From Candidatus Heimdallarchaeota archaeon (GTDB lineage: Archaea > Asgardarchaeota > Heimdallarchaeia > Heimdallarchaeales > Kariarchaeaceae), in NCBI GenBank assembly GCA_026702845.1, contig JADCLS010000015.1, positions 1-64,000 on the forward strand: DNA of 64,000 bases. The letters are read 5' to 3'. Of the stretch, positions 47,474 to 56,726 are shown in pieces. Made by a program: the position numbers and the translations under genes. The notes below the pieces were generated by a model that did no database searches, was not told the origin of the DNA, and worked only from the letters and a program-made list of their open reading frames with translations. Each line of letters opens with the position of its first letter. The stretch's first letter is position 1.

Positions 47474-47638
47474 ATGCGATCAAGAACATTACACCAACAT
47501 GGCAGCATGTATACAAACACAGGTACTAGTGTGAATAGTTATCCAGTGAATGTTTGTGCCATGACCTGGGATATTCTAGAAGCAGCTGGATCTCTTCAAC
47601 CATTTAGTTCGATAAAACCTACAATTATTGAAAATTAA
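47474..47638 (+). CDS. Possible small protein (54 aa), unknown
   Basis: A 54-codon frame starting MRSRTLHQHGSMYTNTG and ending KPTIIEN. It has an AAGAGGTGAA Shine-Dalgarno-like stretch 10 bases before its ATG and a TATA box at a sensible distance, which is the only support. No motif, signal peptide or membrane segment. It could be a small protein made from the leader of the downstream regulator gene, or chance. Confidence 0.3.
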   Translation: MRSRTLHQHGSMYTNTGTSVNSYPVNVCAMTWDILEAAGSLQPFSSIKPTIIEN

Positions 47639-47917
47639 TGAAAAGGAAACAATTGCTTCTGGATTTTTTCGGGTATTTCTTGGGAAATACAAATTTTGGG
47701 TTTGTCGAACTTGCGAAGGTAAATTCTATACAAAATTCAAAAAAAACGAAAAAATCACAGGATCAAGCAGCTGTTTACTTATCGAACAAGAAAACCTTCT
47801 AACAGGAGGATGGTTTTCAAAATTCACAAATCCTGTAGCTACTCGAACACCTGATTTTTCAGGGTCCAGGGATGAACGATGTGCGTCCCAACTTCAAAAA
47901 TAATTGGTAGAAAAAAA

Positions 47918-48196
47918 ATGCTCGAATATAAATTACCAGAAAACGCCAAGGAGCTCTTGAGGTATATTGATGCCCATGGCCCAAGAACACAGAAACAGCT
48001 CTATAGAGAGCTTGACCTTACTCTCCGAGCTCTCCGATACTCTCTTGAGAAGTTGGAAAGGGTTGGTTTACTCGTAAAGAGGCCAAATTTGATCGATATG
48101 AGGTCTCTATACTATGTTTTAACCATCGAATCCTGCGACATCGGACAGATCCTCAGCGAGAGTGTGACCTCTTCAGGTGAAGAGGCCCTGGCATAG
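47918..48196 (+). CDS. Small winged-helix regulator, paralog 1
   Basis: A 92-residue MarR/ArsR-like DNA-binding protein: KELLRYIDAHGPRTQKQLYR as helices one and two, TLRALRYSLEKLERVGLL as recognition helix and wing approach, then PNLIDMRSLYYVL. It shares the whole layout with the proteins at 50,644 and 55,561, which are closer to each other than to this one. The frame opens 13 codons earlier at an ATG, but the family N-terminus fits the ATG at 47918. Probably a dimeric local repressor; targets unknown. Confidence 0.75.
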   Translation: MLEYKLPENAKELLRYIDAHGPRTQKQLYRELDLTLRALRYSLEKLERVGLLVKRPNLIDMRSLYYVLTIESCDIGQILSESVTSSGEEALA

Positions 48197-48240
48197 GAAC
48201 AGACTTGAAAATCAGGTTTTGGTCGTTAGAGTCTGCTCCT
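48195..48240 (+). terminator. Stem-loop after the winged-helix gene
   Basis: AGGAACAGACT (48195-48205) pairs with AGTCTGCTCCT (48230-48240), 11 bp with one G-U pair, and overlaps the stop codon of the regulator. It is followed at 48252-48271 by a second weaker hairpin (AAAATC with GATTTT). It may stabilise or end the transcript; no T-run follows, so terminator function is uncertain. Confidence 0.35.
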
Positions 48241-48321
48241 ACAAGCCAACTAAAATCCCTAAGGAGATTTTGCAATCATTCATCGTGATGATGATGTAGT
48301 GATTTAGATTTGATTTGAATG

Positions 48322-49125
48322 TTAAGGAGCTCTTAAATGATTGAAAATGAAATGGTATTCATCTTCACAATCACTTATAGAATTTAAATATTGATGATTA
48401 TTTTCGGATATCTTATATGCTATTTCCCAGATAGTATAACTTGAAACCATTAATTGCTTTACGCCTTGATCAAAAGTTCTATACTTGACTATATTCACAT
48501 TAATCTCATCAATGATATATAGCTGTATTATATGCTTTTTCAAAAATTTCCATAAATATTTACCTAAGCTGTCATCATCTTTTCTTTTGTCAATAATTAT
48601 ATCAGTAAATTGTAATAATTCCTCTAAATTATCATCTAAGATGAATTTAATATTATTTGAACAGACATTCTTGAATATTTTCTGAATCTCTTTATCTTCA
48701 ATTATTGATGCAAATCTTCTTTCTTTACGCCTCAATCGCATTTCAAATGAAATATGCTGAATCTTATATTCTGTTTTGAGAGAATTTCTATTTAATAACA
48801 GCCTATCTCCCAAAATCGATTCTATAAAATCCATTAGTTTCCTTACCTCTGGTGGGGGAGGAAAAACGTCAACCTCCTCAGCAGGCTCATCATATCCGAT
48901 GGAAGGAATATACAGACGATATAAAACAATGTTCCCTTCTATTTTTTCATCGATCTTTATCCCAAAAGTGCTATATCCTTCTTGGTTACTGATTTCAATC
49001 GCTTTATTAATTAATTTCTGTTTTGTATCCTCAGTTAGAAAACCTAGTATCTGATCTCGATTAAAAGGAATTTTAGAAACTTCATCAAAAAATTCCTTAA
49101 TCACCTTTTTGTCATACTTAGCCAT
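48322..49125 (-). CDS. Hypothetical protein (267 aa)
   Basis: A soluble, charged alpha/beta protein that I do not recognise. It begins with a helical Lys-rich segment, has a strand pair FGIKIDEKIEGNIVLYRLYI, a proline run DVFPPPPEVRKLMDF, and a helical C-terminal half rich in Ile, Lys and Asp. No membrane segment, catalytic motif or metal site stands out. Low GC and its position between a regulator and a broken copy of that regulator suggest an insertion into a tandem duplication. Confidence 0.6.
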   Translation of the reverse strand: MAKYDKKVIKEFFDEVSKIPFNRDQILGFLTEDTKQKLINKAIEISNQEGYSTFGIKIDEKIEGNIVLYRLYIPSIGYDEPAEEVDVFPPPPEVRKLMDFIESILGDRLLLNRNSLKTEYKIQHISFEMRLRRKERRFASIIEDKEIQKIFKNVCSNNIKFILDDNLEELLQFTDIIIDKRKDDDSLGKYLWKFLKKHIIQLYIIDEINVNIVKYRTFDQGVKQLMVSSYTIWEIAYKISENNHQYLNSISDCEDEYHFIFNHLRAP

Positions 49126-49306
49126 ATTTAATATATGATATTTCTAGTATATAAACACTTTAGTTAATTAAAATTCATTTTATTATCTTTGATAAAAAAA
49201 GTATTAAATCATATACCATTTTGCCATATACGTCTAATTAGATCTACCATCTCATGAATTCTGGCCTGATCAGTTAACCATTTTATTATAGAGAGTGTTC
49301 CCCTAT

Positions 49307-49411
49307 TAAATATCTCTCTTCTATGTCCTGACCATCGAATCCCACGATGTTGGATCAATTATCAGCGAGAGTTTGACTACAGCTTCAGGTGAGGAAGCTG
49401 CCCTAGTATAA
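49307..49411 (+). pseudogene. Remnant of a winged-helix regulator (C-terminal fragment)
   Basis: Read in frame, this gives ISLFYVLTIESHDVG and then IISESLTTASGEEAALV and a stop. It matches the end of the regulator at 47,918 (RSLYYVLTIESCDIG, then ILSESVTSSGEEALA). An in-frame stop lies directly before it and no N-terminal half or start is present, so it is a decayed copy. The rest of the gap 49126-49481 is AT-rich with nothing else recognised. Confidence 0.65.
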
Positions 49412-49481
49412 GTAAATGGGAAATCCTCACCCCCACTCCCTTCGTGATGATGAAGAGGATACTGCTGGAAAAACACATTTA

Positions 49482-50399
49482 TTATTTATACAATTCCTTA
49501 TAATAGAACAGATTAGTTCTACGATATCCTAAGTGTTCAAAAATGGCTAAATCTTTCAATTCAAGCACTTCAAACCTAATTATTGTTAATTGCTGATCCA
49601 ATGCCCACCCCTCTGCTATAGAGAGTATTTTTTTCAATGTTTCTTCATTGGAATGATAATAACTATGTATCCAGCAATACTCTTGATCTCCTAGATCCCC
49701 TTTGGAAGCATAAACACTAATTGAAGCCTCAAAACCACTTGATCCAATAATAGAGAAGGAATGTATCCTCTCGAGTAATAATTCTGCTCTGTAAGCATTA
49801 AACGCCACACGAATATTATCTAGAGATAGAGATGGATTAATATTTCTCGTTCGAGTTTCAAATTTCAAGTACAAGTAGTTTAGGAATTCGGGTGTAATTG
49901 ATTGAGAAGGAGGTACTTCATGAGGGGTAAGCTCATCTTTTTGCATGTATAAATGTTTGAGCCTGAATCCAGTTTTTTCGTATAATCTTATCGCAGAGTG
50001 ATTGTTTCCAAATACATGTAACCCAATAATAGAATAATCAGCTTTGTATGCATTGATTCCAGAATTGATTAGAAACTCACCCAAACCTCTTCTGCGATAT
50101 TCAGGATCGACTTTAATATCGTAAATCCAAACACATGGTTTAGTAGAATCCCAGTAATTTCTATTTGATCGTTCAGCAATCCAAATATATGAGATTGGGT
50201 GTGATTCTAAAAGAATAAACATAATTCTCAATGATTTTTGAGTGTCTAAATATCCTAGTAGTTTATTTTTAAATTGATCAAAAGACGTCTCTTCATGGAG
50301 ATTTGCTACACTTGATTCGTATTCTCGTTCTAAAAAATACTGAATGTAATCAGAATCGGTCTGGGAGACTTCTTGAATGACATATTCCAATGGGAGCAT
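49482..50399 (-). CDS. GNAT-family N-acetyltransferase
   Basis: About 305 residues. The N-terminal half is a GNAT domain: WIYDIKVDPEYRRRGLGEFL is the acetyl-CoA binding motif A (R/Q-x2-G-x-G/A), and NNHSAIRLYEKTGFRL is motif B. The C-terminal half has similar strand-helix spacing (IIRFEVLELKDLAIFEHLGY) and looks like a second, degenerate GNAT fold. The frame extends 21 codons upstream, but a TATA-like CTTAAAAATC at 50421-50430 is centred 26 bp before the ATG at 50399, so I choose that start. Substrate unknown. Confidence 0.8.
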   Translation of the reverse strand: MLPLEYVIQEVSQTDSDYIQYFLEREYESSVANLHEETSFDQFKNKLLGYLDTQKSLRIMFILLESHPISYIWIAERSNRNYWDSTKPCVWIYDIKVDPEYRRRGLGEFLINSGINAYKADYSIIGLHVFGNNHSAIRLYEKTGFRLKHLYMQKDELTPHEVPPSQSITPEFLNYLYLKFETRTRNINPSLSLDNIRVAFNAYRAELLLERIHSFSIIGSSGFEASISVYASKGDLGDQEYCWIHSYYHSNEETLKKILSIAEGWALDQQLTIIRFEVLELKDLAIFEHLGYRRTNLFYYKELYK

Positions 50400-50643
50400 T
50401 AAGTATAATAAGTATAACATGATTTTTAAGTTTTCATGTATTACTAGTATAACAAATTTCAATATAACAGAAAAGCACGTAACTATGAATATTGCCCAAG
50501 AATGTAAGAGATAGTAATGGGCCCTGGTAGTTAGGATCGAGTAAATTCAAACCTTGTTTGACAAAAATAATTGATTCTTGAAAGAGATGCAATTATATCT
50601 GCATTTTTCTGTAATTACTATTACCTAAACTTAAATCAAATAT

Positions 50644-50925
50644 TTATGCATGTGATTTCAATGCTAATTCTTCAGAAATAACGGCCTCTACATCTAGGAC
50701 ACTGGAATCAATAACATAAAATACACTTCGCATATCTCTTAGGTTAGGCATCTTCTTGATCAACCCTCTTTCAATCAGTCTTCTGATACTATATCGTACG
50801 GTTCTCGTAGGGAGATTGAGGTTTTGAATTAACTCTCTCTGGGTCTTTTGACCATGGTTTTCAAGGTATCTTAGAATTGGAATAGCTGAGTCAGGTAGTT
50901 TGGTTTGTTTTGTAAATTCACTCAT
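50644..50925 (-). CDS. Small winged-helix regulator, paralog 2
   Basis: About 93 residues: IPILRYLENHGQKTQRELIQ, the recognition helix LPTRTVRYSIRRLIERGLI, a wing through KKMPNLRDMRSVFYVIDSS, and a short C-terminal helix. Nearly the same protein is encoded at 55,561. The ATG at 50925 is preceded by GAGTGAT as Shine-Dalgarno; the frame is open seven codons further. Likely a MarR/ArsR-like dimeric regulator. The 240-bp gap upstream (50947-51186) shows only promoter-like AT-rich sequence. Confidence 0.8.
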   Translation of the reverse strand: MSEFTKQTKLPDSAIPILRYLENHGQKTQRELIQNLNLPTRTVRYSIRRLIERGLIKKMPNLRDMRSVFYVIDSSVLDVEAVISEELALKSHA

Positions 50926-51186
50926 TTTTATCACTCTGTGGCTCAATCATAAATTGAAAGCAATTTGTTGAACGTAAATCTAATATTCCATTTATCATAT
51001 ATAAAGGTATGGATAGTGAAGTACGAAAAATGTTTAACACCCATTTCAAAATTGAAATATGAAATTTCATGACATTAGAGCGTTATCTGATCAAAGAAAG
51101 AGGAAAGAGTTGAATATTTATTACCTCGAGGTAGAATAAAACAAAACAAATATAAATAGTATTAAAAAATTATCAATTGCCGTATG

Positions 51187-52050
51187 CTACTTGACAAAAC
51201 GAATAATGGAATGTTCGGGTATCTCAAATAATCCGTATTTCTCCTTAAGTTTGTGATGAATTGGTTTAGTACGAATGATATTAATTCTATCATATCCCTT
51301 CATCTTCCAGAAATTCATAAATTCAGCGATTATATGCTCCTCTATCAGATATGAACTGGTGTAAGGCCCATATACAATGGGGATGGCATGGTCAGTATGT
51401 TGCATGGGTGGAGAACCACCAAATCCTAGATAGCCACCAAATAAATCAGTGACCACTAACCAATTTCGGTCTGATGGATCCTCCCCTGCAAGAGATAGAA
51501 ATTGCTCTTTGGTTAGATAAATAGGACTTCCTGGAAGAATGTTTGGTTTGATAAGTTCATTATATATATCTTTCAGATCATCTTTTTCAACCGCTCGAAT
51601 GATTATACTATCTGGCTGTTTGAGATATATGTAATCAGTGTTTACATCATATATATGGAAGAGGGTCTGATTGAATTTAAATCCCAACTTTCTCAATAAT
51701 GGGATGAGTTTTGAATCGGGGTTCAAATCCACAAGGTATTTTGGAAATTTCTCAGCTAACCAGTGCTCGAAGAGACGTTTCACTACATCTTCTTTGTTGT
51801 CAAAATTTGAAACGTAAAAATGTGATAATTGGGATGTATATATTCTATTTATGGTTAATATAATCGCCACAGGTTCTTGCTCATTCATGGCATACCACCA
51901 ATCCACTTCCATCCCTGCATTGATCATCTGATCTAATATTTGCATGGTTTGCTTGATCTTCAGATTATTTTTATATACACTTGAAATATTACCTAACTCT
52001 ATTTTCGCATTAGTATCGCCACGTAATATCTTAACTAGTTCTTGAGCCAT
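51187..52050 (-). CDS. Probable GNAT-like protein
   Basis: A 287-residue protein with two similar halves of strand-helix architecture. The C-terminal half begins SIIIRAVEKDDLKDIYNELI, a typical GNAT opening, and ends in RINIIRTKPIHHKLKEKYGL, where GNAT motif B is expected. The acetyl-CoA loop (R/Q-x2-G-x-G/A) is not clear, so activity is doubtful. A TATA-like CTTTTTAAAT at 52071-52080 is centred 25 bp before the ATG, fitting a leaderless transcript. Substrate unknown. Confidence 0.6.
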   Translation of the reverse strand: MAQELVKILRGDTNAKIELGNISSVYKNNLKIKQTMQILDQMINAGMEVDWWYAMNEQEPVAIILTINRIYTSQLSHFYVSNFDNKEDVVKRLFEHWLAEKFPKYLVDLNPDSKLIPLLRKLGFKFNQTLFHIYDVNTDYIYLKQPDSIIIRAVEKDDLKDIYNELIKPNILPGSPIYLTKEQFLSLAGEDPSDRNWLVVTDLFGGYLGFGGSPPMQHTDHAIPIVYGPYTSSYLIEEHIIAEFMNFWKMKGYDRINIIRTKPIHHKLKEKYGLFEIPEHSIIRFVK

Positions 52051-52355
52051 AGCAATACTAGTGCTGGTTTATTTAAAAAGACTTTTGTAATTTCAGTTTG
52101 CCTAATTCTCTTTGTTGTGTTAACAAAGTCTAGATGATTTATTTGATCACAATCTAACTAAGATGTTAGTAGAACCCATCTAAGTGCATTTTTTATGCAA
52201 GTAAATTTCAGTTATCATCCTCCCCTCTAAGTTCGTGTTTAAATCAATAAATTAACTATGATTATATTCTAATAAAAAGAAGATTATAGAAAGAGATAAA
52301 TTGACCTATCGAGAGGGTTTTTAATAAGAGAAACCAAAAATTGTTGGGGATAAAT
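52051..52355. promoter_or_regulatory. Divergent promoter region with inverted repeat
   Basis: Between the GNAT-like gene and the P-type ATPase. CTTTGTT (52110-52116) and AACAAAG (52122-52128) form a perfect 7-bp inverted repeat with a five-base spacer. A TATA-like TTTTTAATAA near 52317-52326 serves the plus-strand ATPase, whose ATG is preceded by GGGGAT. No gene is seen. Confidence 0.4.
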
Positions 52356-55121
52356 ATGACGCAGTGGCATACCTTACAGATATCAAATATCGTTGAGAAA
52401 CTTGACTCAGACGAACAAAAAGGATTAACACGAAATCAAGTTGAGCAAAAGAAAAAAGAATTTGGTTTGAATAAACTTCCAGAAGCACAAAGAAAATCAC
52501 GTGTGAAAATACTGATTAATCAATTTAATGATATTTTAATTTACATCCTCATTTTCGCAGCTCTGGCAACAATGGTACTTGGAATTATCAACCAAGAAGG
52601 TAGAGCATTATCCATGGAATATTTTTTTGATACATTTGTCATCGTCATTGTTCTAATAATTAATGCTGCAATCGGATACAATCAGGAAGTCAAAGCTGAG
52701 AAAGCGGTACGATCACTTCAAGGGATGGTTTCAGAATCTGCATCAGTTATTAGAAATGGTGAGATGCATGTCATTGATTCACATCAATTAGTCCCTGGAG
52801 ATATTGTCATTTTTAATCCAGGAGAACGCATACCTGCGGATTTAAGATTAATAGAGACATTTAAAGTCAGCATCAATGAGTCATCTCTAACCGGTGAATC
52901 CCTTCCTGTTAAGAAACAGGCCAATATGACCATGGCTGAAGAAAGCAGCCTAGGAGACAGGAAAAATATGGCGTATATGGGCACTATTGTGACAAGTGGT
53001 TCAGGTAGAGGAATGGTTGTGGCCACTGGAGAACAAACAGAAGTAGGAAAAATCTCTATGATGGTATCTAGAATTGAGGATTTTCAGACTCCATTGCAGA
53101 GAAAACTACATGAATTTAGTAATACTCTCGCCAAGTGGATACTATCAATTTCCATGATTATTATCATTGTTGGTGTTATTATTGAGCTTCAGCACCTCAA
53201 TGAACCGGAATTTTTGCTCGAAGCCATTCTTGGACTTGTTATCATTGGAGTATCACTGGCTGTAGCAGCTATTCCTGAAGGTCTCCCAATCATTCTTACA
53301 TTTTCACTTGCGATTTCTGTCCAGAAGATGGCAAAACAAAATTCCATAATACGTAATTTGGAAGCGGTGGAAACTTTAGGTTCAACCACTTTTATTGCAA
53401 CAGATAAAACTGGAACATTAACTCAGAATAAATTAACTCTCATGAAGCTAATCACAAGAGATAAAGAGGTAGACATGTATAATCATGAAGCAATTGATTC
53501 TAAGCATGTTGATAAAATAAAAGAGATCATGGCCATTACAACCTCAAAAATCAGACAATTGGTACTATCAGGGGAGGAAATGGCAGGTAAAGTTGATCCA
53601 CTTGATGAAGCCATAGTTAACTCTCTTGAACATGATTCTGTAAATATTGAAAAATATAAAGTATTATGGGAATATCCCTTTGATTCAGATCGAAAATTGA
53701 TGTCTGTAGTATATCAGGAAGAGGGTAGACAGATGTTAGCCTTGAAAGGTGCACCAGATGTAGTTCTTGATAGATCCACTTTAGTTCTACAAGAAGATGG
53801 GTCATATGCATCATTAACTGAGGAAATAAAAAATCAGTACCTTGAGATCCTGCAATCACTAGCTAAGCATGGATATAGAGTGGTGGCGACCGGATTTCGT
53901 CTACTTGATAACATTGATTCTGAAGAGGAGAGTGAGAAGGTAGAGAGAGAATTGATATTCGCTGGCTTCATGACCTTTATCGATCCTCCTCGTCCAGAAG
54001 TATTTGAATCCATAGAGAAATGTCATCAAGCAGGTATCAATGTTGTTATGATCACGGGAGATCATCCAGATACTGCATTCTCCATTGCTAAGGAATTGAA
54101 TATAGCAAATGACAAATTCAATGCAGTATGCACTGGCAAAGAGCTTGATAGTATGTCAGATGAAATGCTCAAGGAATCCCTGAAATCAACCAGAGTATTT
54201 GCTCGGGTTACACCAGAACATAAGTTACGATTGGTAAATCTACTTCAAGATCAGGGAGAAATTGTTGGGATGACAGGTGATGGTGTCAATGATTCACCAG
54301 CTCTGGTCAAAGCAGACATAGGAGTTGCCATGGGAATAACAGGCACTGATGCTGCAAAAGAATCAGCAGATATGATCCTATTAGATGATAACTTTACTAC
54401 CATGGTCAAAGCAGTTGAGGAGGGAAGAGTGGTTAATGATAATATTCGAAAATTCACCCATTACCTACTAGCCTCAAATACCAGCGAAGTACTCTATATA
54501 TTAATGGGATTCTTCATTGTTGCAGCTTTGAAGCCGATTATGATCAGACAATTACTTCCCATAACTGAAACTCAGATATTATATCTGAATCTTGTAACGG
54601 ATAGTTTTCTAGCTTTGGCACTAGCTTTGGAGAAGAAAGAACGAGATGTGATGCAATCAAACCCCATGCCTCCCGATACTCCCATCATCACTCGCCAAGC
54701 AGCAATTCGAATTGCAAGTATAGGTATTCTAATTGCTACAGTAAGTGTTGTTATCTTTTTCTACCTGCTTGGACCTTATCAGCAATGGTCAGCACTAAGC
54801 AAAGATGAAATTGCCTATGCACAGAGCTATACACTTACATTTTTAGTTATCAGTGAAACTTTGGCTGCTGTGAGTTACCGTTCAAAACAACCAATTCATA
54901 AGATAGGATACATGAAGAACAAGTACTTCATAATCTCAATAATTATCATAATCCTGGCTCATTTATCCATACTATATATCCCAGTGTTCCATCTTCTGTT
55001 ACACACAGTACCACTCTCAGGAACTGATTGGATTGGAATTATAGTATTATCATCTGTTGTATTTGCTCTTCTTGAGTGGAGCAAAAAATACACGTTTAAA
55101 CAAAAGAAAAGCAAATTCTAA
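52356..55121 (+). CDS. P-type cation-transporting ATPase, Ca2+-ATPase-like (P2)
   Basis: About 921 residues with the complete P2-type layout: N-terminal cation-ATPase domain (LTRNQVEQKKKEFGLNKLPE), actuator loop TGESLPV, M4 PEGLPI, phosphorylation site Asp350 in DKTGTLTQN, nucleotide-binding KGAPDVVLDRS, hinge TGDGVNDSPAL and six C-terminal helices. NLVTDSFLALALALE in M6 resembles bacterial and SERCA-like calcium pumps more than Na/K or proton pumps, but ion choice is not certain. It exports a cation at the cost of ATP. The ATG at 52356, with GGGGAT four to five bases upstream, is preferred over a TTG five codons earlier. A regulator gene follows 62 bp after. Confidence 0.92.
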   Translation: MTQWHTLQISNIVEKLDSDEQKGLTRNQVEQKKKEFGLNKLPEAQRKSRVKILINQFNDILIYILIFAALATMVLGIINQEGRALSMEYFFDTFVIVIVLIINAAIGYNQEVKAEKAVRSLQGMVSESASVIRNGEMHVIDSHQLVPGDIVIFNPGERIPADLRLIETFKVSINESSLTGESLPVKKQANMTMAEESSLGDRKNMAYMGTIVTSGSGRGMVVATGEQTEVGKISMMVSRIEDFQTPLQRKLHEFSNTLAKWILSISMIIIIVGVIIELQHLNEPEFLLEAILGLVIIGVSLAVAAIPEGLPIILTFSLAISVQKMAKQNSIIRNLEAVETLGSTTFIATDKTGTLTQNKLTLMKLITRDKEVDMYNHEAIDSKHVDKIKEIMAITTSKIRQLVLSGEEMAGKVDPLDEAIVNSLEHDSVNIEKYKVLWEYPFDSDRKLMSVVYQEEGRQMLALKGAPDVVLDRSTLVLQEDGSYASLTEEIKNQYLEILQSLAKHGYRVVATGFRLLDNIDSEEESEKVERELIFAGFMTFIDPPRPEVFESIEKCHQAGINVVMITGDHPDTAFSIAKELNIANDKFNAVCTGKELDSMSDEMLKESLKSTRVFARVTPEHKLRLVNLLQDQGEIVGMTGDGVNDSPALVKADIGVAMGITGTDAAKESADMILLDDNFTTMVKAVEEGRVVNDNIRKFTHYLLASNTSEVLYILMGFFIVAALKPIMIRQLLPITETQILYLNLVTDSFLALALALEKKERDVMQSNPMPPDTPIITRQAAIRIASIGILIATVSVVIFFYLLGPYQQWSALSKDEIAYAQSYTLTFLVISETLAAVSYRSKQPIHKIGYMKNKYFIISIIIIILAHLSILYIPVFHLLLHTVPLSGTDWIGIIVLSSVVFALLEWSKKYTFKQKKSKF

Positions 55122-55183
55122 TTTTCACTTATAATATTGTCTCTCAGTAATTTTATTAGTTAAAATGACAATAATTAGTATGT

Positions 55184-55453
55184 ATGCAAATACGGAGTGA
55201 GGGAGTAGCAGTCGAGGATATATTGAGTTCAAAGGCCAAGGTTTTGATTCTCAAAACACTGAGTCAAAGAGATCTTAATATCACAGCCATATCTACCAGG
55301 GTGAAAGTAAGTCATACCCGGTTGAAACAATATCTTCAAGAACTTGAAGAGCTTGGAATCGTCAAACATATGCGTTTTGGCAGGATATTAATCTACTCTA
55401 TGACTGATTCGTTACAAGCTAATAAGATTAAACAATTCTTCAATTCATGGTAA
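55184..55453 (+). CDS. Winged-helix regulator next to the P-type ATPase
   Basis: An 89-residue protein: AKVLILKTLSQRDLNITAIS as helices one and two, VKVSHTRLKQYLQELEELGI as recognition helix, and MRFGRILIYSM as wing, then a final helix. It is an ArsR/HTH_20-like single domain and not a close relative of the three small paralogs nearby. Its position just downstream of the cation pump on the same strand suggests it controls that pump or responds to the same ion; no metal-binding cysteines are present. Confidence 0.78.
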   Translation: MQIRSEGVAVEDILSSKAKVLILKTLSQRDLNITAISTRVKVSHTRLKQYLQELEELGIVKHMRFGRILIYSMTDSLQANKIKQFFNSW

Positions 55454-55560
55454 AATCCAATGTGAATCAATTTTGAGATAATATTGTGTCAAATTTTTAA
55501 ATAAAAGGTCTGAAAATTAAAAAAATCTGTAATACTGTTTTTCGGTGCCTAAATTAAAAA

Positions 55561-55839
55561 TTATGCTTTAGCAGACATTCTCATTTCTTCAGCAATGATA
55601 GCCTCTACATCGAGTACAGAACTGTCGATGAGATAAAATACGCTTCGCATGTCCTTTAGGTTGGGCACCTTTTTGATCAGGCCTCTTTCCAGTAATCTTC
55701 GGATACTATATCGAACCGTCCTTGTGGGAAGATTCAGATTTTGAATAAGCTCACGTTGGGTCTTCTTCCCATTGGCTTCGAGATATCGTAGTAGTGGAAT
55801 AGCGGCTTCAGGTAATTTAGAATGTTTTTCGTAACTCAT
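55561..55839 (-). CDS. Small winged-helix regulator, paralog 3
   Basis: About 92 residues, nearly the same as paralog 2 over the DNA-binding core (KKTQRELIQNLNLPTRTVRY, then RGLIKKVPNLKDMRSVFYLI) and differing mostly at the ends. The GTG four codons upstream lies inside the GGTGA Shine-Dalgarno, so the ATG at 55839 is the likely start. The matching recognition helices imply that paralogs 2 and 3 bind the same DNA site. No partner gene is adjacent; a long non-coding gap lies upstream. Confidence 0.8.
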   Translation of the reverse strand: MSYEKHSKLPEAAIPLLRYLEANGKKTQRELIQNLNLPTRTVRYSIRRLLERGLIKKVPNLKDMRSVFYLIDSSVLDVEAIIAEEMRMSAKA

Positions 55840-56726
55840 TATATTTTTCACCAGTATATTTTTTGCACCGAGAACAGATAGTTAGTCGGTAATTTGTTAA
55901 GTACTGTTCAGAGTATTTAAATGTTTCCCGCATATTGATAGATTAAAATAGTAACTATATTGACTTTAGAATAAACTAACTATTCGGAAAATATAAGTCG
56001 AAAAACGGAGTAGTATCAGGCTATATTTACGATTTACCTAGATATAATTACGGCTTAGCACGTTGTTTTTTATGAGGATATAATATAGTAAACATAGTTT
56101 TTCTTAATTTTTCATTTTGTTCAATTTGATGGCAAAAATTTGTGCATTATTTTTAGCGCTCATTACCTATAGACTTTTGTACTAATGAATAGTTCCATTT
56201 AAGCAATAGGTTATCTAACAACAGCCTTATATAAAAATAAGGATAATTACGAAAATCGTATAATGAAAGATCCACCGCCAGAAAATATAGGAAATCTAAA
56301 CAAATCGCGTATACATAAAAATATCAAAAATGCAAGTCATTGATTCAAATATTAACCATTTAGATATTATTGCATGATAATTGTGCATAAATTCACAAAT
56401 GAAATTAAATCATGAGAAATTATGATTTGGATAATTGTATAGTTTTCGAATGAATTTTGATATATTATATTGAAATAGTCTCGGAATATATGAAATTGAG
56501 AAGATTCTTTTAAGTATTTGTATCGAGAATCTGATATTCGAACAGACTTGGAATTATATTTTTCTCGAATTTAGCAAGATCAGCGGTTTATGTTCACATA
56601 ATCATTAATAGACATTCAGAGTTACTATATAACATAAATTACTATCATTTGTTACATCAAATATATCAAACTAGACAGCCTAATTTGATTCAATTTAAGG
56701 ATAACCAATCCAATAAAAATACTGAG
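55840..56726. other. Long AT-rich intergenic region
   Basis: Nearly 890 bp without a convincing gene. CCTTAT at 56225-56230 and ATAAGG at 56237-56242 are inverted around an AT-rich core that itself looks like a TATA box; an ATG 30 bp on (56262) opens a 26-codon frame (MKDPPPENIGNL and so on) that could be a leaderless microprotein or chance. A TATA-like AATTTAAGGA ends about 27 bp before the ATG at 56727. I saw no tRNA or repeat array. Confidence 0.35.

Noticed and set aside
47628..47903. A 91-codon plus-strand frame with a CxxC, before the winged-helix gene
   Set aside because: It starts at TTG without a ribosome site, composition is random-like, and its end overlaps the upstream part of the regulator frame.
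51717..51730. GGGGTTCAAATCC, which resembles a tRNA T-arm
   Set aside because: It lies inside a coding region, and no acceptor, D or anticodon stems can be built around it.
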